Source: Novosphingobium nitrogenifigens DSM 19370 (GTDB lineage: Bacteria > Pseudomonadota > Alphaproteobacteria > Sphingomonadales > Sphingomonadaceae). Taken from it: DNA of 64,000 bases. The notes beneath the pieces are model-generated. The model was given only the letters and a program-made list of their open reading frames with translations, made no database searches and was not told the origin of the DNA. Shown here one piece after another: positions 52,801-60,951 of the stretch. The translations under genes were made by a program, and so were the position numbers. The stretch spans positions 594,698 to 658,697 of the forward strand of contig NZ_GL876933.1 of NCBI RefSeq assembly GCF_000192575.1. The letters are read 5' to 3'. Numbering within the stretch: the stretch's first letter is position 1; every line of letters begins with the position of its first letter.

Positions 52801-54054
52801 ATGGCGCGGCGATACACGGCCTTTCTGGTTCTGGCGGCGGTCCTGCCAGCGGTCTTGGTTGCGGGACCGGCGATGGCCCAACTGGGCGGGCAGCTGGGAT
52901 TGCCGACCGCTTTGCCCGGCGGTGGCGTGGCCGGTTCGCTCGATCGACTGCGGTCGGGGATCGGCACCGTGCTCGAGCCTGTCGATGCGCTGGGGCAGGA
53001 TCTTGCCCGAATGGTTCGCGCCCGGACCGACCGTCTCGCTGCATTCGTGCGCACCCACCGCGATACGGTGGAGGTCGACGATCTCGGGCAACCGGCGCGC
53101 GCGCATGAACTCCTCTTGCTCGATCCCGATGACGCCGGGCTGAAGGTGGCGGGCGAGGCCGGTTTTGCACTGCTCGAAACGGGTCGGATCGACGGGCTCG
53201 ATCTGCCTTATGCCCGTTTTGCCAGCCCGTCGGGCGAGAGCCTTGCCGCGGCCCTCCGCCACTTGCGCCATGTCCTGCCCGGCCGGACGATCACCGCCGA
53301 TCAACTTCATTTCGAAAGCGGCAGCGCAGGGGGCGGGAAAGGAGGCGCGGCGCTCCTGGCGCCCAATGGCGGGCGCATCGGTCTTGTCGACGGGGGTGTC
53401 CTGCCGGGCCCGCGTATCGTCGCGCAGGCCGGTTTCGCTGCCGGAGCGCCTTGCCCCGACGATCACGCGCAAGCGATCGTTTCGCTTTTGCGCGGCGCGG
53501 GCGCGGGGGCCGTTCATGTCGCCGACGTCTATGGCCGCGATCCGGCAGGCGGCAGCGCCTTTGCGATTGCGCGGGCGCTGGGGTGGATGGCGCGCGAACA
53601 TGTGCCGGTGGTGTCGATCAGCCTGGTCGGCCCGTCCAATCCGCTGCTGGCTCGGGCCGTAGCCGCCGTGCTGGCGCAGGGCATGACCGTGGTCGCCGCA
53701 GTCGGCAACGACGGGGCTGCCTCGCCGCCTTCCTATCCGGCTTCCTATGACGGGGTCGTGGCCGTGACCGGCATCGACGGACGTCGCCGGGTCCTGTTCG
53801 AGGCGGGCCATGCGCTTCATCTCGACTATGCGGCGCCCGGGGCGGACATGACCGGCATCGGCCTTGACGGAAGGACGCGGGCCTTGCGCGGAACCTCGTT
53901 TGCAGCGCCCCTCGTCGCGGCACGACTTGCTGCCTATCGGGCGAGCGGGGCCGATGCGTCACAGTCACTGGTCCGGGCCAATGGCGAAGCTCGACCTGCA
54001 GGCGCGCGCGTCGGGCGCGGCATCCTGTGCGAGACCTGTCGCAAGGGTATTTGA
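52801..54054 (+). CDS. Secreted S8 (subtilisin-like) serine peptidase
   Basis: A 417-residue protease with a signal peptide (1-26, ...GPAMA). The catalytic residues appear to be Asp197 (IGLVDGG), His222 (DDHAQAI) and Ser366 (GTSFAAPLVAA), with an oxyanion Asn near residue 280 (GPSNP). The His environment HAQ differs from the usual HGT. Residues 27-190 form an unassigned N-terminal region rather than a standard inhibitor I9 prodomain, and the end carries a Cys pair (ILCETCRKG). Its divergent ECF sigma/anti-sigma pair suggests stress-controlled expression, or a role in processing the anti-sigma factor (inference). Confidence 0.87.
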   Translation: MARRYTAFLVLAAVLPAVLVAGPAMAQLGGQLGLPTALPGGGVAGSLDRLRSGIGTVLEPVDALGQDLARMVRARTDRLAAFVRTHRDTVEVDDLGQPARAHELLLLDPDDAGLKVAGEAGFALLETGRIDGLDLPYARFASPSGESLAAALRHLRHVLPGRTITADQLHFESGSAGGGKGGAALLAPNGGRIGLVDGGVLPGPRIVAQAGFAAGAPCPDDHAQAIVSLLRGAGAGAVHVADVYGRDPAGGSAFAIARALGWMAREHVPVVSISLVGPSNPLLARAVAAVLAQGMTVVAAVGNDGAASPPSYPASYDGVVAVTGIDGRRRVLFEAGHALHLDYAAPGADMTGIGLDGRTRALRGTSFAAPLVAARLAAYRASGADASQSLVRANGEARPAGARVGRGILCETCRKGI

Positions 54055-54188
54055 GTAATTAAAACATAGGTATTTCATTGTCTTGTGAGAAATGTCGTTT
54101 TTTCCGGATCAAAAATCGCGCGGCATCCGTTCCTTTCCTAGAGCCCGAATGAATGCGGCTCGGAACCAGGAACGACAGGAGACGAGCG

Positions 54189-55130
54189 ATGAACCGGATG
54201 AAGACGACCCTGACCCTTGCCGCGCTTTCGCTTTGCACGATGGCCATGCCTGCCAACGCCCAGCATCTGGGTGGTGCGCTCGGTGGCGGTCTGGGCGGGA
54301 TGGGTGGCCTCTCGGGCGGTCTCGGTGGTTTTGGCGGTGGTTTTGGGGGCGTGGGCAGCACGGTCGGCAGCTTCGACGATGAAGTGGGCAGCGCCGCGTC
54401 CTCGACCCGCACGGTCGCCCGAGGGGCCGCGACGACCAGCGGAACCCAGTCCGCCAATCCCCGCACCGGCAAGGTTTCGGCCCAGCGCAGCGGTTCGGCA
54501 TCCGGTTCGGCCGGGCTGACGCAGACCGCGACGGCCACGGCTCCGGCAGCGGGCACCCGCACACTCGCACTGGCGGGCAATGCCGCCGGTTCGGCAAGCG
54601 GATCGGGCAGCGCGCAGGCGCAACTGGTCGGTAGCGATGCCGTGACCTCGACGGCGCAGTCGGTCCGCACGGCCACGACCGCAGCAGCAACCGGTGCGGT
54701 CACGCGCGCGAGCCGCTATGCCTCGACAGCGGCCCGGATGGCGGATCGGTCGGCGAATCATTTGGCGACTGGCGCTGCGAACGACGCGGTTCTGGTGAGC
54801 GGCGCGGCAGGGCGGGGCAGCCTTGCCCTGGCGGGGAGCGCGGCGGGGAATTTGGCCGGGACGGTTCCGGTCGCGCCGGGCATGGCGTTCATGACGCCGA
54901 CCGGCGCGCGCCTGGGCAAAGTGAAGCAGGTCGTTGCCGACAGCAGCGGTCAGGTCCGAAGCCTTGTCGTCCGTGCGGGCAAGACCGACCTTACTTTTCC
55001 TGCAACGGGTGTCGCAGCGAACGGTTCGGGCAAGGGCCTGGTCGCACTCGATGGCAGCACGCCGGGCAACGGGACGGCGCAAGGCAACACGACGGGGGGT
55101 GGAAAGACGGGGCAGGCGCCGGGCCGCTGA
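54189..55130 (+). CDS. Secreted Gly-rich protein with C-terminal PRC-barrel-like domain
   Basis: A 313-residue secreted protein. After a signal peptide (1-24, ...MPANA) come a Gly-rich stretch (GGALGGGLGGMGGLSGGLGG), a long Ala/Ser/Thr-rich low-complexity middle, and near residue 240 the segment GARLGKVKQVVADSSGQVRS, which has the pattern of a PRC-barrel strand pair. The middle part may be wall- or matrix-associated; function unknown. It lies 134 nt after the subtilase gene on the same strand and could be its substrate or partner (inference). ATG at 54189 has AGGAGACGAG; 36 nt upstream another ATG lacks a site. Confidence 0.7.
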   Translation: MNRMKTTLTLAALSLCTMAMPANAQHLGGALGGGLGGMGGLSGGLGGFGGGFGGVGSTVGSFDDEVGSAASSTRTVARGAATTSGTQSANPRTGKVSAQRSGSASGSAGLTQTATATAPAAGTRTLALAGNAAGSASGSGSAQAQLVGSDAVTSTAQSVRTATTAAATGAVTRASRYASTAARMADRSANHLATGAANDAVLVSGAAGRGSLALAGSAAGNLAGTVPVAPGMAFMTPTGARLGKVKQVVADSSGQVRSLVVRAGKTDLTFPATGVAANGSGKGLVALDGSTPGNGTAQGNTTGGGKTGQAPGR

Positions 55131-55149
55131 CCCCACCTTTCATCATGAA

Positions 55150-55183
55150 AAAAGGGCCGCAGATTGTCGTCTGGGGCCCTTTT
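55150..55183. terminator. Bidirectional terminator between PRC-like gene and guaA
   Basis: AAAAGGGCC and GGCCCTTTT flank a 16-nt loop, giving A-run and T-run on both sides; suited to stop transcription from both converging genes. Confidence 0.75.
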
Positions 55184-55200
55184 CGTGTTCGGTCAGGGGA

Positions 55201-56760
55201 TCATTCCCACTCGATCGTGCCGGGCGGCTTCGAGGTGTAGTCATAGACTACACGGTTGATGCCCTTCACTTCGTTGACAATGCGGGTCGCCACGCGGGAC
55301 AGGAACCCGGCGTCGAAGGGATAGATGTCGGCGGTCATGCCGTCGGTCGAAGTCACTGCGCGCAGGGCACAGACCGAATCATACGTGCGGAAGTCGCCCA
55401 TGACGCCGACCGTGCGTACCGGCAGCAGCACTGCAAAGGCCTGCCAGATCGCGTCGTAGAGACCCGCCTTGCGGATTTCGTCGAGGTAGATCGCGTCCGC
55501 CTTGCGCAGGATGTCGCAGCGTTCGCGGGTGACTTCGCCCGGGATGCGGATGGCAAGGCCGGGGCCGGGGAAGGGGTGGCGGCCGACGAAGATGTCGGGC
55601 AGGCCCAGTTCGCGGCCCAGTTCGCGGACTTCGTCCTTGAACAGTTCGCGCAGCGGCTCGACCAGCTTCATATTCATGCGTTCGGGCAGGCCGCCGACAT
55701 TGTGGTGGCTCTTGATCGTGACCGAAGGCCCGCCGGTGAACGACACGCTTTCGATGACGTCGGGATAGAGCGTGCCCTGGGCAAGGAAATCTGCGCCGCC
55801 GACCTGGCGGGCTTCTTCCTCGAACACGTCGATGAAGGTCTTGCCGATGAATTTGCGCTTGGCTTCCGGATCGGTGACGCCTTCCAGTCCTTTCAGGAAC
55901 AGGGTCGAGGCATCGCGGTGAACCAGCGGGATGTTGTAATGGTTGCGGAACAGGCCGACGACCTGTTCGGCTTCGCCAAGGCGCATCAATCCGTGATCGA
56001 CGAAGACGCAGGTCAGCTGGTCGCCGATCGCTTCGTGGATAAGAACGGCGGCGACCGCCGAATCGACCCCGCCCGAAAGGCCGCAGATGACGCGCGCGTC
56101 ACCGACCTGTTCGCGGATTTCCGCGATCTTGGTCTTGCGGAATTCGGCCATGGTCCAGTCACCGCGACAGCCGCAGACGTGACGGACGAAATTGGCGATG
56201 AGCTTGCCCCCGTCGGGCGTGTGCACGACTTCGGGGTGGAACTGGGTGCCGTAATACTTGCGCGTGTCGTCGGCGATCACGGCAAAGGGCGCGCCGTCGG
56301 ATACCGCGACGATGCGGAAGCCGGAGGCGAATTCGGTGACCTTGTCGCCGTGGCTCATCCACACCTGATGACGTTCGCCCACCTGCCACAGTCCGTCGAA
56401 GAGGACGCAGGGTTCAGTCACGGTCAGGAAGGCGCGGCCGAATTCACCGGCATCGCCCGGTTCGACCTGGCCGCCCAGCTGCTGGCTCATGACCTGCTGG
56501 CCGTAACAGATGCCCAGAATGGGCAGGCCGCTGTCGAACAGCACTTGCGGTGCGCGCGGGCTGCCGTCGGCGGGCACGCTGGCCGGAGAGCCCGAGAGAA
56601 TGATCCCCTTGGGCTTCATCCGGGCAAAGGCGGCTTCGGCCTGCGTGAAGGGAGCGATTTCGGAATAGACGCCGGCCTCGCGCACGCGCCGCGCGATCAG
56701 CTGCGTCACCTGGCTGCCGAAGTCGACGATCAGGATGGATTCGGAAGTCTCGATGCTCAT
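55201..56760 (-). CDS. guaA: GMP synthase (glutamine-hydrolysing)
   Basis: A 519-residue enzyme converting XMP to GMP. The glutamine amidotransferase domain has nucleophile Cys85 (GICYGQQV) and the HPE dyad in QFHPEV; the ATP-pyrophosphatase domain has the P-loop [10 protein letters not shown]; the C-terminal dimerisation domain ends [11 protein letters not shown] at 56760 is the family start; the frame runs upstream to 56913 without homology. It is a housekeeping purine gene and not part of the catabolic island. Confidence 0.97.
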   Translation of the reverse strand: MSIETSESILIVDFGSQVTQLIARRVREAGVYSEIAPFTQAEAAFARMKPKGIILSGSPASVPADGSPRAPQVLFDSGLPILGICYGQQVMSQQLGGQVEPGDAGEFGRAFLTVTEPCVLFDGLWQVGERHQVWMSHGDKVTEFASGFRIVAVSDGAPFAVIADDTRKYYGTQFHPEVVHTPDGGKLIANFVRHVCGCRGDWTMAEFRKTKIAEIREQVGDARVICGLSGGVDSAVAAVLIHEAIGDQLTCVFVDHGLMRLGEAEQVVGLFRNHYNIPLVHRDASTLFLKGLEGVTDPEAKRKFIGKTFIDVFEEEARQVGGADFLAQGTLYPDVIESVSFTGGPSVTIKSHHNVGGLPERMNMKLVEPLRELFKDEVRELGRELGLPDIFVGRHPFPGPGLAIRIPGEVTRERCDILRKADAIYLDEIRKAGLYDAIWQAFAVLLPVRTVGVMGDFRTYDSVCALRAVTSTDGMTADIYPFDAGFLSRVATRIVNEVKGINRVVYDYTSKPPGTIEWE

Positions 56761-57035
56761 GGCCGGCCGATAGAGACGTGCGCCTGCGCTGTCCAGCCTT
56801 GCCGGAAAAGGCAGGTCACGGCGGCCCCGTGAATCTTTTGAAAAGGCAATTGAGAAGCACGCAATGCAAAATTCGAATTGCAAATACTGCAAATAGAGTC
56901 GCTGACTCCGCACTTGTGATGTACGTCAAAAGGCGTATTTGCGGCCTCGGTTCAGACGCTCCTGCATTCCACACCCTGCCGGCGCACCGAACCTGGGAGA
57001 CTGCCTGAAAGAGCCTTCATTCCAAGGAGGACATT
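56761..57035. promoter_or_regulatory. AT-rich divergent region between guaA and a small ORF
   Basis: This 275-bp stretch is AT-rich compared with the rest. It has three TGCAAA repeats (56865, 56879, 56888), the palindrome AATTCGAATT (56870-56879) and two GANTC sites arranged as GAGTC-GCT-GACTC (56896-56908). GANTC is the CcrM methylation site of alphaproteobacteria, so cell-cycle control is possible. No gene is supported within it. Confidence 0.5.
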
Positions 57036-57119
57036 ATGCGCAGCATCGCTTCAGTCGTGCTGCCGATCATCCTCGCTGCTGGTATCAGCGGCCTGATGTT
57101 CACCGCCACGCTCGTCTGA
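57036..57119 (+). CDS. 27-residue membrane microprotein
   Basis: A short open frame with an excellent ribosome site (AAGGAGG, 5 nt before the ATG). The product is almost entirely one hydrophobic helix (MRSIASVVLPIILAAGISGL...), with a positively charged start, fitting an inner-membrane microprotein. An AT-rich promoter-like region precedes it and a hairpin (57158) follows. I do not recognise a family; similar very short hypothetical proteins occur in sphingomonads. It could instead be a leader peptide, but no regulated gene follows directly. Confidence 0.6.
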   Translation: MRSIASVVLPIILAAGISGLMFTATLV

Positions 57120-57157
57120 GCGTCCGGTTCGGCACACGATCTTTCCATTTCGGCTGA

Positions 57158-57184
57158 CCCAAGGCGGAATTTGTCGCCTCTGGG
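57158..57184 (+). terminator. Imperfect hairpin after the microprotein gene
   Basis: CCCAAGGCG pairs with CGCCTCTGGG (one bulge) around an 8-nt loop. Located 38 nt after the microprotein stop; a poly-T segment (57198-57230 is T-rich) follows at some distance. Confidence 0.45.
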
Positions 57185-57254
57185 CCAGTCGTCTTGGTCG
57201 TTTTTCCGTCGTCTTTTGCACTTTTTTCCGTTCCGCGCCAGAAACGCGGGCGTG

Positions 57255-58103
57255 ATGACGACCGTTACCCGTTTTGCCCCCAGTCCCAACGGCCCCCTCC
57301 ACCTGGGCCATGCCTATGCGGCCATCGTGGCGCACGACCGTGCGCGCGAGGACGAGGGACTGTTCCTGCTGCGAGTCGAGGACATCGACGGCGCGCGCAG
57401 CCGCAGCGAGCTTTCCGAAGAATTCCGCGCCGACCTTGCCTGGCTGGGCCTTGAGTGGCGCGAAGTGGCAGCACAATCGACGCGAATCGCCCGCTATCGC
57501 GCGGCTTTCGATTCGCTCCATCGCCGTGGCCTCGTCTATCCCTGCGGCTGTACCCGCGCCGAAATTGCCGCCGCCGCGACGAAAGTCGGTCCCGACGGGC
57601 CGGTCTATCCCGGCACCTGCCGAACCCGTCCGGTGCCGCCCGGGCGCGATGTCGTGTGGCGGATCGATGTCGCCCGTGCGCTTGCCGCCACCGGCCCGCT
57701 GACCTGGCGTGACGAGCGGCGGGGCGAGCAGGAGGCCCGCCCCGATCTGCTCGGCGATGTCGTTCTCTGGCGCAAGGATGCGCCTGCCAGCTATCACCTT
57801 GCCGCTACGGCCGACGATGCTTTTGACGGCGTGAGCGTGGTGACGCGCGGGGCCGATCTCTTTGCCGCGACTCATGTCCATCGCCTGCTTCAGGCCTTGC
57901 TCGGACTGCCGGTGCCGGTCTGGCACCATCACCGGGTGATCGTCGAAAGCGACGGGCGCAAGCTGGCCAAGCGGCGTGGCGCGCCTTCGCTCGGCGATCG
58001 CCGTCGGGCCGGGGAGGACGGGCGTGCCCTTGCCGAACGATTGCGGGCGGGGCTTTTGGACTCTGGTCTTTCCTTCTCCGAATACGTAAACATGGTGCCA
58101 TGA
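57255..58103 (+). CDS. gluQ: Glutamyl-Q tRNA(Asp) synthetase
   Basis: A 282-residue truncated glutamyl-tRNA synthetase. It retains the catalytic core with the HIGH-like GPLHLGHAYAAI and the KMSKS-like RKLAKRRG, plus the four-Cys-type zinc site (YPCGCTRAE, and GTCR), but lacks the anticodon-binding domain. It charges glutamate onto queuosine of tRNA(Asp). ATG at 57255; GTG at 57252 is adjacent. Its stop overlaps the HIG1 gene (ATGA). Confidence 0.93.
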   Translation: MTTVTRFAPSPNGPLHLGHAYAAIVAHDRAREDEGLFLLRVEDIDGARSRSELSEEFRADLAWLGLEWREVAAQSTRIARYRAAFDSLHRRGLVYPCGCTRAEIAAAATKVGPDGPVYPGTCRTRPVPPGRDVVWRIDVARALAATGPLTWRDERRGEQEARPDLLGDVVLWRKDAPASYHLAATADDAFDGVSVVTRGADLFAATHVHRLLQALLGLPVPVWHHHRVIVESDGRKLAKRRGAPSLGDRRRAGEDGRALAERLRAGLLDSGLSFSEYVNMVP

Positions 58104-58333
58104 TCTATGTCCTCGCCCCCGTCCTGCTTGTGCTGATGGGCCTGACCGTCTGGTCACTGGCGCGGGGAATCGCGGCGTTCATGCGGACGACCCGTGAAGG
58201 GATCGAAAAGGGCGACGGCGCACTGCGCGAGATGCAGCTGCTGCAGAACCGCATGATGATGAACCGCATCAAGTTCCAGGGACTGGCGGTTGTCGTCGTC
58301 GCGATCCTTCTGGCGATGGCCGGGCACAAGTAA
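58100..58333 (+). CDS. Twin-transmembrane HIG1-domain protein
   Basis: A 77-residue protein with two helices (residues 3-25 and 58-74) separated by a charged loop and the conserved sequence QNRMMMNRIKFQGLAVVVV, which matches the HIG1 (hypoxia-induced) domain. In mitochondria such proteins associate with cytochrome oxidase; the bacterial role is not established. Overlaps gluQ by 4 nt and is followed by the cobalamin adenosyltransferase gene. Confidence 0.82.
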   Translation: MIYVLAPVLLVLMGLTVWSLARGIAAFMRTTREGIEKGDGALREMQLLQNRMMMNRIKFQGLAVVVVAILLAMAGHK

Positions 58334-58423
58334 AAGCAGCGGAGATTGCCAGACGCCGCAAAATCCGCCACGGCGTGTCACGACATGCCGAAATATCCCT
58401 GTTTTTCCGGAGAGTAATCCGCC

Positions 58424-59002
58424 TTGGTCAAGCTCAACAAGATCTATACCCGCACGGGTGACGACGGCACTACCGGCCTTGTCGATGGCTCGCGTCGTGC
58501 CAAGTACGACGAGCGCATGGTCGCCATCGGCGAAGTCGATGAGTTGAACAGCGCGGTCGGCCTTGCGACTCTGGTCGTTGCCGCCGATGTCGCGGCAGAA
58601 CTCGGCCGTATCCAGAACGACCTCTTCGATCTGGGGGCCGATCTCGCGACGCCGCTCGGCGCGTTCGACACGCCTGATTTCGCGCCGACCGACATGGTCC
58701 TGCGCATCGTTCCGGGGCAGGTCGAATGGCTCGAAACGGTGATCGACCGGCACAACGACACGCTGCCCCCGCTCACCAGCTTCATCCTTCCCGGCGGCAG
58801 CGAAGCGGCTGCGCGCGTGCATCTGGCCCGAGCCATTGCCCGTCGCGCCGAACGCGCGATTGCCGCACTGGCAGCCGCCGAGCCGGTCAATCCCGCCGCG
58901 CTGACCTATGTAAACCGTTTGTCCGACTACCTTTTCGTGCTGGCGCGGGCGATCAATGCCGGCGCTGACCCGTTGTGGGTGCCGGGCGCCTCGCGCGCCT
59001 GA
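58424..59002 (+). CDS. Cob(I)alamin adenosyltransferase, PduO type
   Basis: A 192-residue ATP:cob(I)alamin adenosyltransferase. The ATP-binding N-terminus reads KIYTRTGDDGTTGLVDGSR, and ARIHLARAIARRAER-like helix VHLARAIARRAERAI with the C-terminal LNRLSDYLF-type motif (VNRLSDYLFVLAR) is diagnostic. It makes adenosylcobalamin for B12-dependent mutases. Start is TTG at 58424 (GGAGAG upstream); no ATG is available before the conserved motif. Confidence 0.93.
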   Translation: MVKLNKIYTRTGDDGTTGLVDGSRRAKYDERMVAIGEVDELNSAVGLATLVVAADVAAELGRIQNDLFDLGADLATPLGAFDTPDFAPTDMVLRIVPGQVEWLETVIDRHNDTLPPLTSFILPGGSEAAARVHLARAIARRAERAIAALAAAEPVNPAALTYVNRLSDYLFVLARAINAGADPLWVPGASRA

Positions 59003-59118
59003 TCGGAAAGGCGAAACCGTAAACCGGTCGCGAGCCTGTCAAAAAGGACCGCGATCAAGGACATGGCCCTGTTCCTGTGGCAGGGCACGAATGCGCCGCA
59101 GCAATTGGAGACTTGGAA

Positions 59119-59988
59119 ATGCGCAAGGTTGCAGTGATCGGAGCCGGGCAGATGGGATCGGGCATCGCCCAGGTCGTGGCCCAGTCGGGAACGGACGTCC
59201 TGCTCGCCGACGTCGACATCGCGCTGGCCGAAAAGGCGAAGGCGAAGATCGCCAAGAGCCTGGGTCGTCTGGTCGAAAAGGAAAAGATCGTCGCTGCCGA
59301 CGCGGAAGCAGCGCTGTCGCGGATCACCCCGATCACCGATTATGCCGCCATGACCGATGCGGACCTGATCGTCGAGGCCGCGACCGAGCGCGAAGAGATC
59401 AAGGCACGCATTTTCGAGGCGGCAGGCAAAGTGCTTGCGCCCCAGGCGATCCTGGCCTCGAACACCAGCTCGATCCCGATCACCCGCATGGCCGCGGGCA
59501 CGCCCGATCCGGCCCGCTTCGTCGGCGTCCACTTCTTCAATCCCGTTCCGGTGATGAAGCTCGTTGAGATCATCCCCGGCCTTGCCACCAGTGCGGCGAC
59601 GGTTTCGGCCGTGCGCACTTTTGCCGAAGGATTGGGCAAGGAAGTCGTGGTCTCGCAGGATGAACCCGGCTTCATCGTCAACCGCATCCTCGTGCCCATG
59701 CTCAACGAAGCCTGCTTCGTGCTCGGCAACGGCACGGCCAGCATTGCCGACATCGACAAGGGTGTGAAGCTCGGGCTCAATCACCCGATGGGGCCGCTCG
59801 AACTGGCCGACTTCATCGGTCTTGATACCTGCCTTGAAATCGTGCGCGTGCTTTACAACACGACCGGCGACAGCAAGTACCGTCCGGCGCCGCTGTTGAT
59901 GAAGTATGTCGAAGCCGGCTGGCTCGGGCGCAAGGCCGGGCGCGGCTTCTATGACTATAGCGGCGAGACGCCCGTCCCGACGCGTTGA
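59119..59988 (+). CDS. 3-hydroxybutyryl-CoA dehydrogenase
   Basis: A 289-residue NAD(P)-dependent dehydrogenase. The Rossmann fold starts [33 protein letters not shown] and [15 protein letters not shown] (catalytic His) are the family signature, and the C-terminal domain has [22 protein letters not shown]. It interconverts (S)-3-hydroxybutyryl-CoA and acetoacetyl-CoA. ATG at 59119 follows TTGGAGAC. Confidence 0.93.
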   Translation: MRKVAVIGAGQMGSGIAQVVAQSGTDVLLADVDIALAEKAKAKIAKSLGRLVEKEKIVAADAEAALSRITPITDYAAMTDADLIVEAATEREEIKARIFEAAGKVLAPQAILASNTSSIPITRMAAGTPDPARFVGVHFFNPVPVMKLVEIIPGLATSAATVSAVRTFAEGLGKEVVVSQDEPGFIVNRILVPMLNEACFVLGNGTASIADIDKGVKLGLNHPMGPLELADFIGLDTCLEIVRVLYNTTGDSKYRPAPLLMKYVEAGWLGRKAGRGFYDYSGETPVPTR

Positions 59989-59995
59989 TGCGGTT

Positions 59996-60021
59996 CTGCA
60001 ACGAGGATCCGCTCGTTGCAG
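59996..60021. terminator. Perfect hairpin, TGCAACGAG-type
   Basis: CTGCAACGAG (59996-60005) and CTCGTTGCAG (60012-60021) with a 6-nt loop GATCCG, 8 bp after the dehydrogenase stop codon, facing the convergent ynfA gene. Related in sequence to the hairpins at 8461-8490 and 8524-8550. Confidence 0.6.
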
Positions 60022-60148
60022 ATCGGTGTAGGCATTTTTCCTGAGTTGTCGCGCGGGGCAAGGCATGGAACCTTTCCCTTGCTCCGCGCGTCCCACCGCG
60101 CACCCCAATTGCCCGTCGCCTCAGGCGCGCGGAGTTCCCTGCCTCGCT

Positions 60149-60475
60149 TCAGGCGCGGTGCGGGCCGAAATAGATCACGCAGGCTCCGATCAGGCACAGC
60201 GCCGTGCCGCCGATATCCCAGCGATCCGGGCGCACTCCTTCGACGGCCCACAGCCATACCAATGACGTCGTGATATAGATCCCGCCATAGGCCGCATAGG
60301 CGCGCCCAGCCTCGGCGCTGTCCACGCGAGTCAAAAGCCACGCGAAAAGAGCGAGCGATGCGCCGCCGGGCACGAGCCAGAGCGGCGATTTGCCCATGCG
60401 CAGCCATGCCCAGAACGAAAAGCAGCCCCCGATTTCCGCAAGGGCTGCCGCGAGATAGATGATCGCAGCCTGCAT
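60149..60475 (-). CDS. ynfA: YnfA-family (UPF0060) small membrane protein
   Basis: A 108-residue protein with four helices, matching UPF0060: [20 protein letters not shown] at the start, [19 protein letters not shown] in the middle and [14 protein letters not shown] at the end. The family is related to small multidrug resistance transporters. ATG at 60475; divergent from the DUF486 gene across 99 bp. Confidence 0.92.
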   Translation of the reverse strand: MQAAIIYLAAALAEIGGCFSFWAWLRMGKSPLWLVPGGASLALFAWLLTRVDSAEAGRAYAAYGGIYITTSLVWLWAVEGVRPDRWDIGGTALCLIGACVIYFGPHRA

Positions 60476-60574
60476 TGCCCGACCTTGGCAGACCCGGCAC
60501 CGTTTGTCTTTCCATCCCCGTCTTGGTTGCGCATATCAGGGGAGAGCCTTCCGCTCCGCTGTGAAAGATCCCTC

Positions 60575-60922
60575 GTGCAGACGATCCTGCTTCTGATTCT
60601 GTCCAATGCCTTCATGACGACGGCCTGGTACTGGCACTTGCGCGGTGGCGCCGCCGTGGCCGAGGCACGCCCCCTGCCGCTGGTCATCGGGATCAGCTGG
60701 GGGCTCGCCCTGTTCGAATATTGCCTCGCCGTCCCTGCCAACCGGATCGGATATGCCCACGGGTGGTCGCCGGGGCAGCTGAAAGTGATTCAGGAAACGA
60801 TTGCGCTCGTCATTTTCGGCGTCTTCATGGTCGTGGTGCTCGGCGAACCGGTCACTTTGCGGCATCTGGGCGCGCTCGCCTGCCTGATCGGCGCGGTGGG
60901 GTTCATGTTCCTCGGCCGATAG
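60575..60922 (+). CDS. DUF486 (DMT-superfamily-like) small membrane protein
   Basis: A 115-residue, four-helix protein of the DUF486 family: LILSNAFMTTAWYWHLR, ISWGLALFEYCLAVPANRIGY and the C-terminal LACLIGAVGFMFLGR. It resembles drug/metabolite transporter halves. GTG at 60575 is the best start. Two small four-helix transporter-like genes (ynfA and this) are divergent. Confidence 0.87.
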   Translation: MQTILLLILSNAFMTTAWYWHLRGGAAVAEARPLPLVIGISWGLALFEYCLAVPANRIGYAHGWSPGQLKVIQETIALVIFGVFMVVVLGEPVTLRHLGALACLIGAVGFMFLGR

Positions 60923-60951
60923 GGCCCCAACCGCCGCTTGAGCGAAACCGA

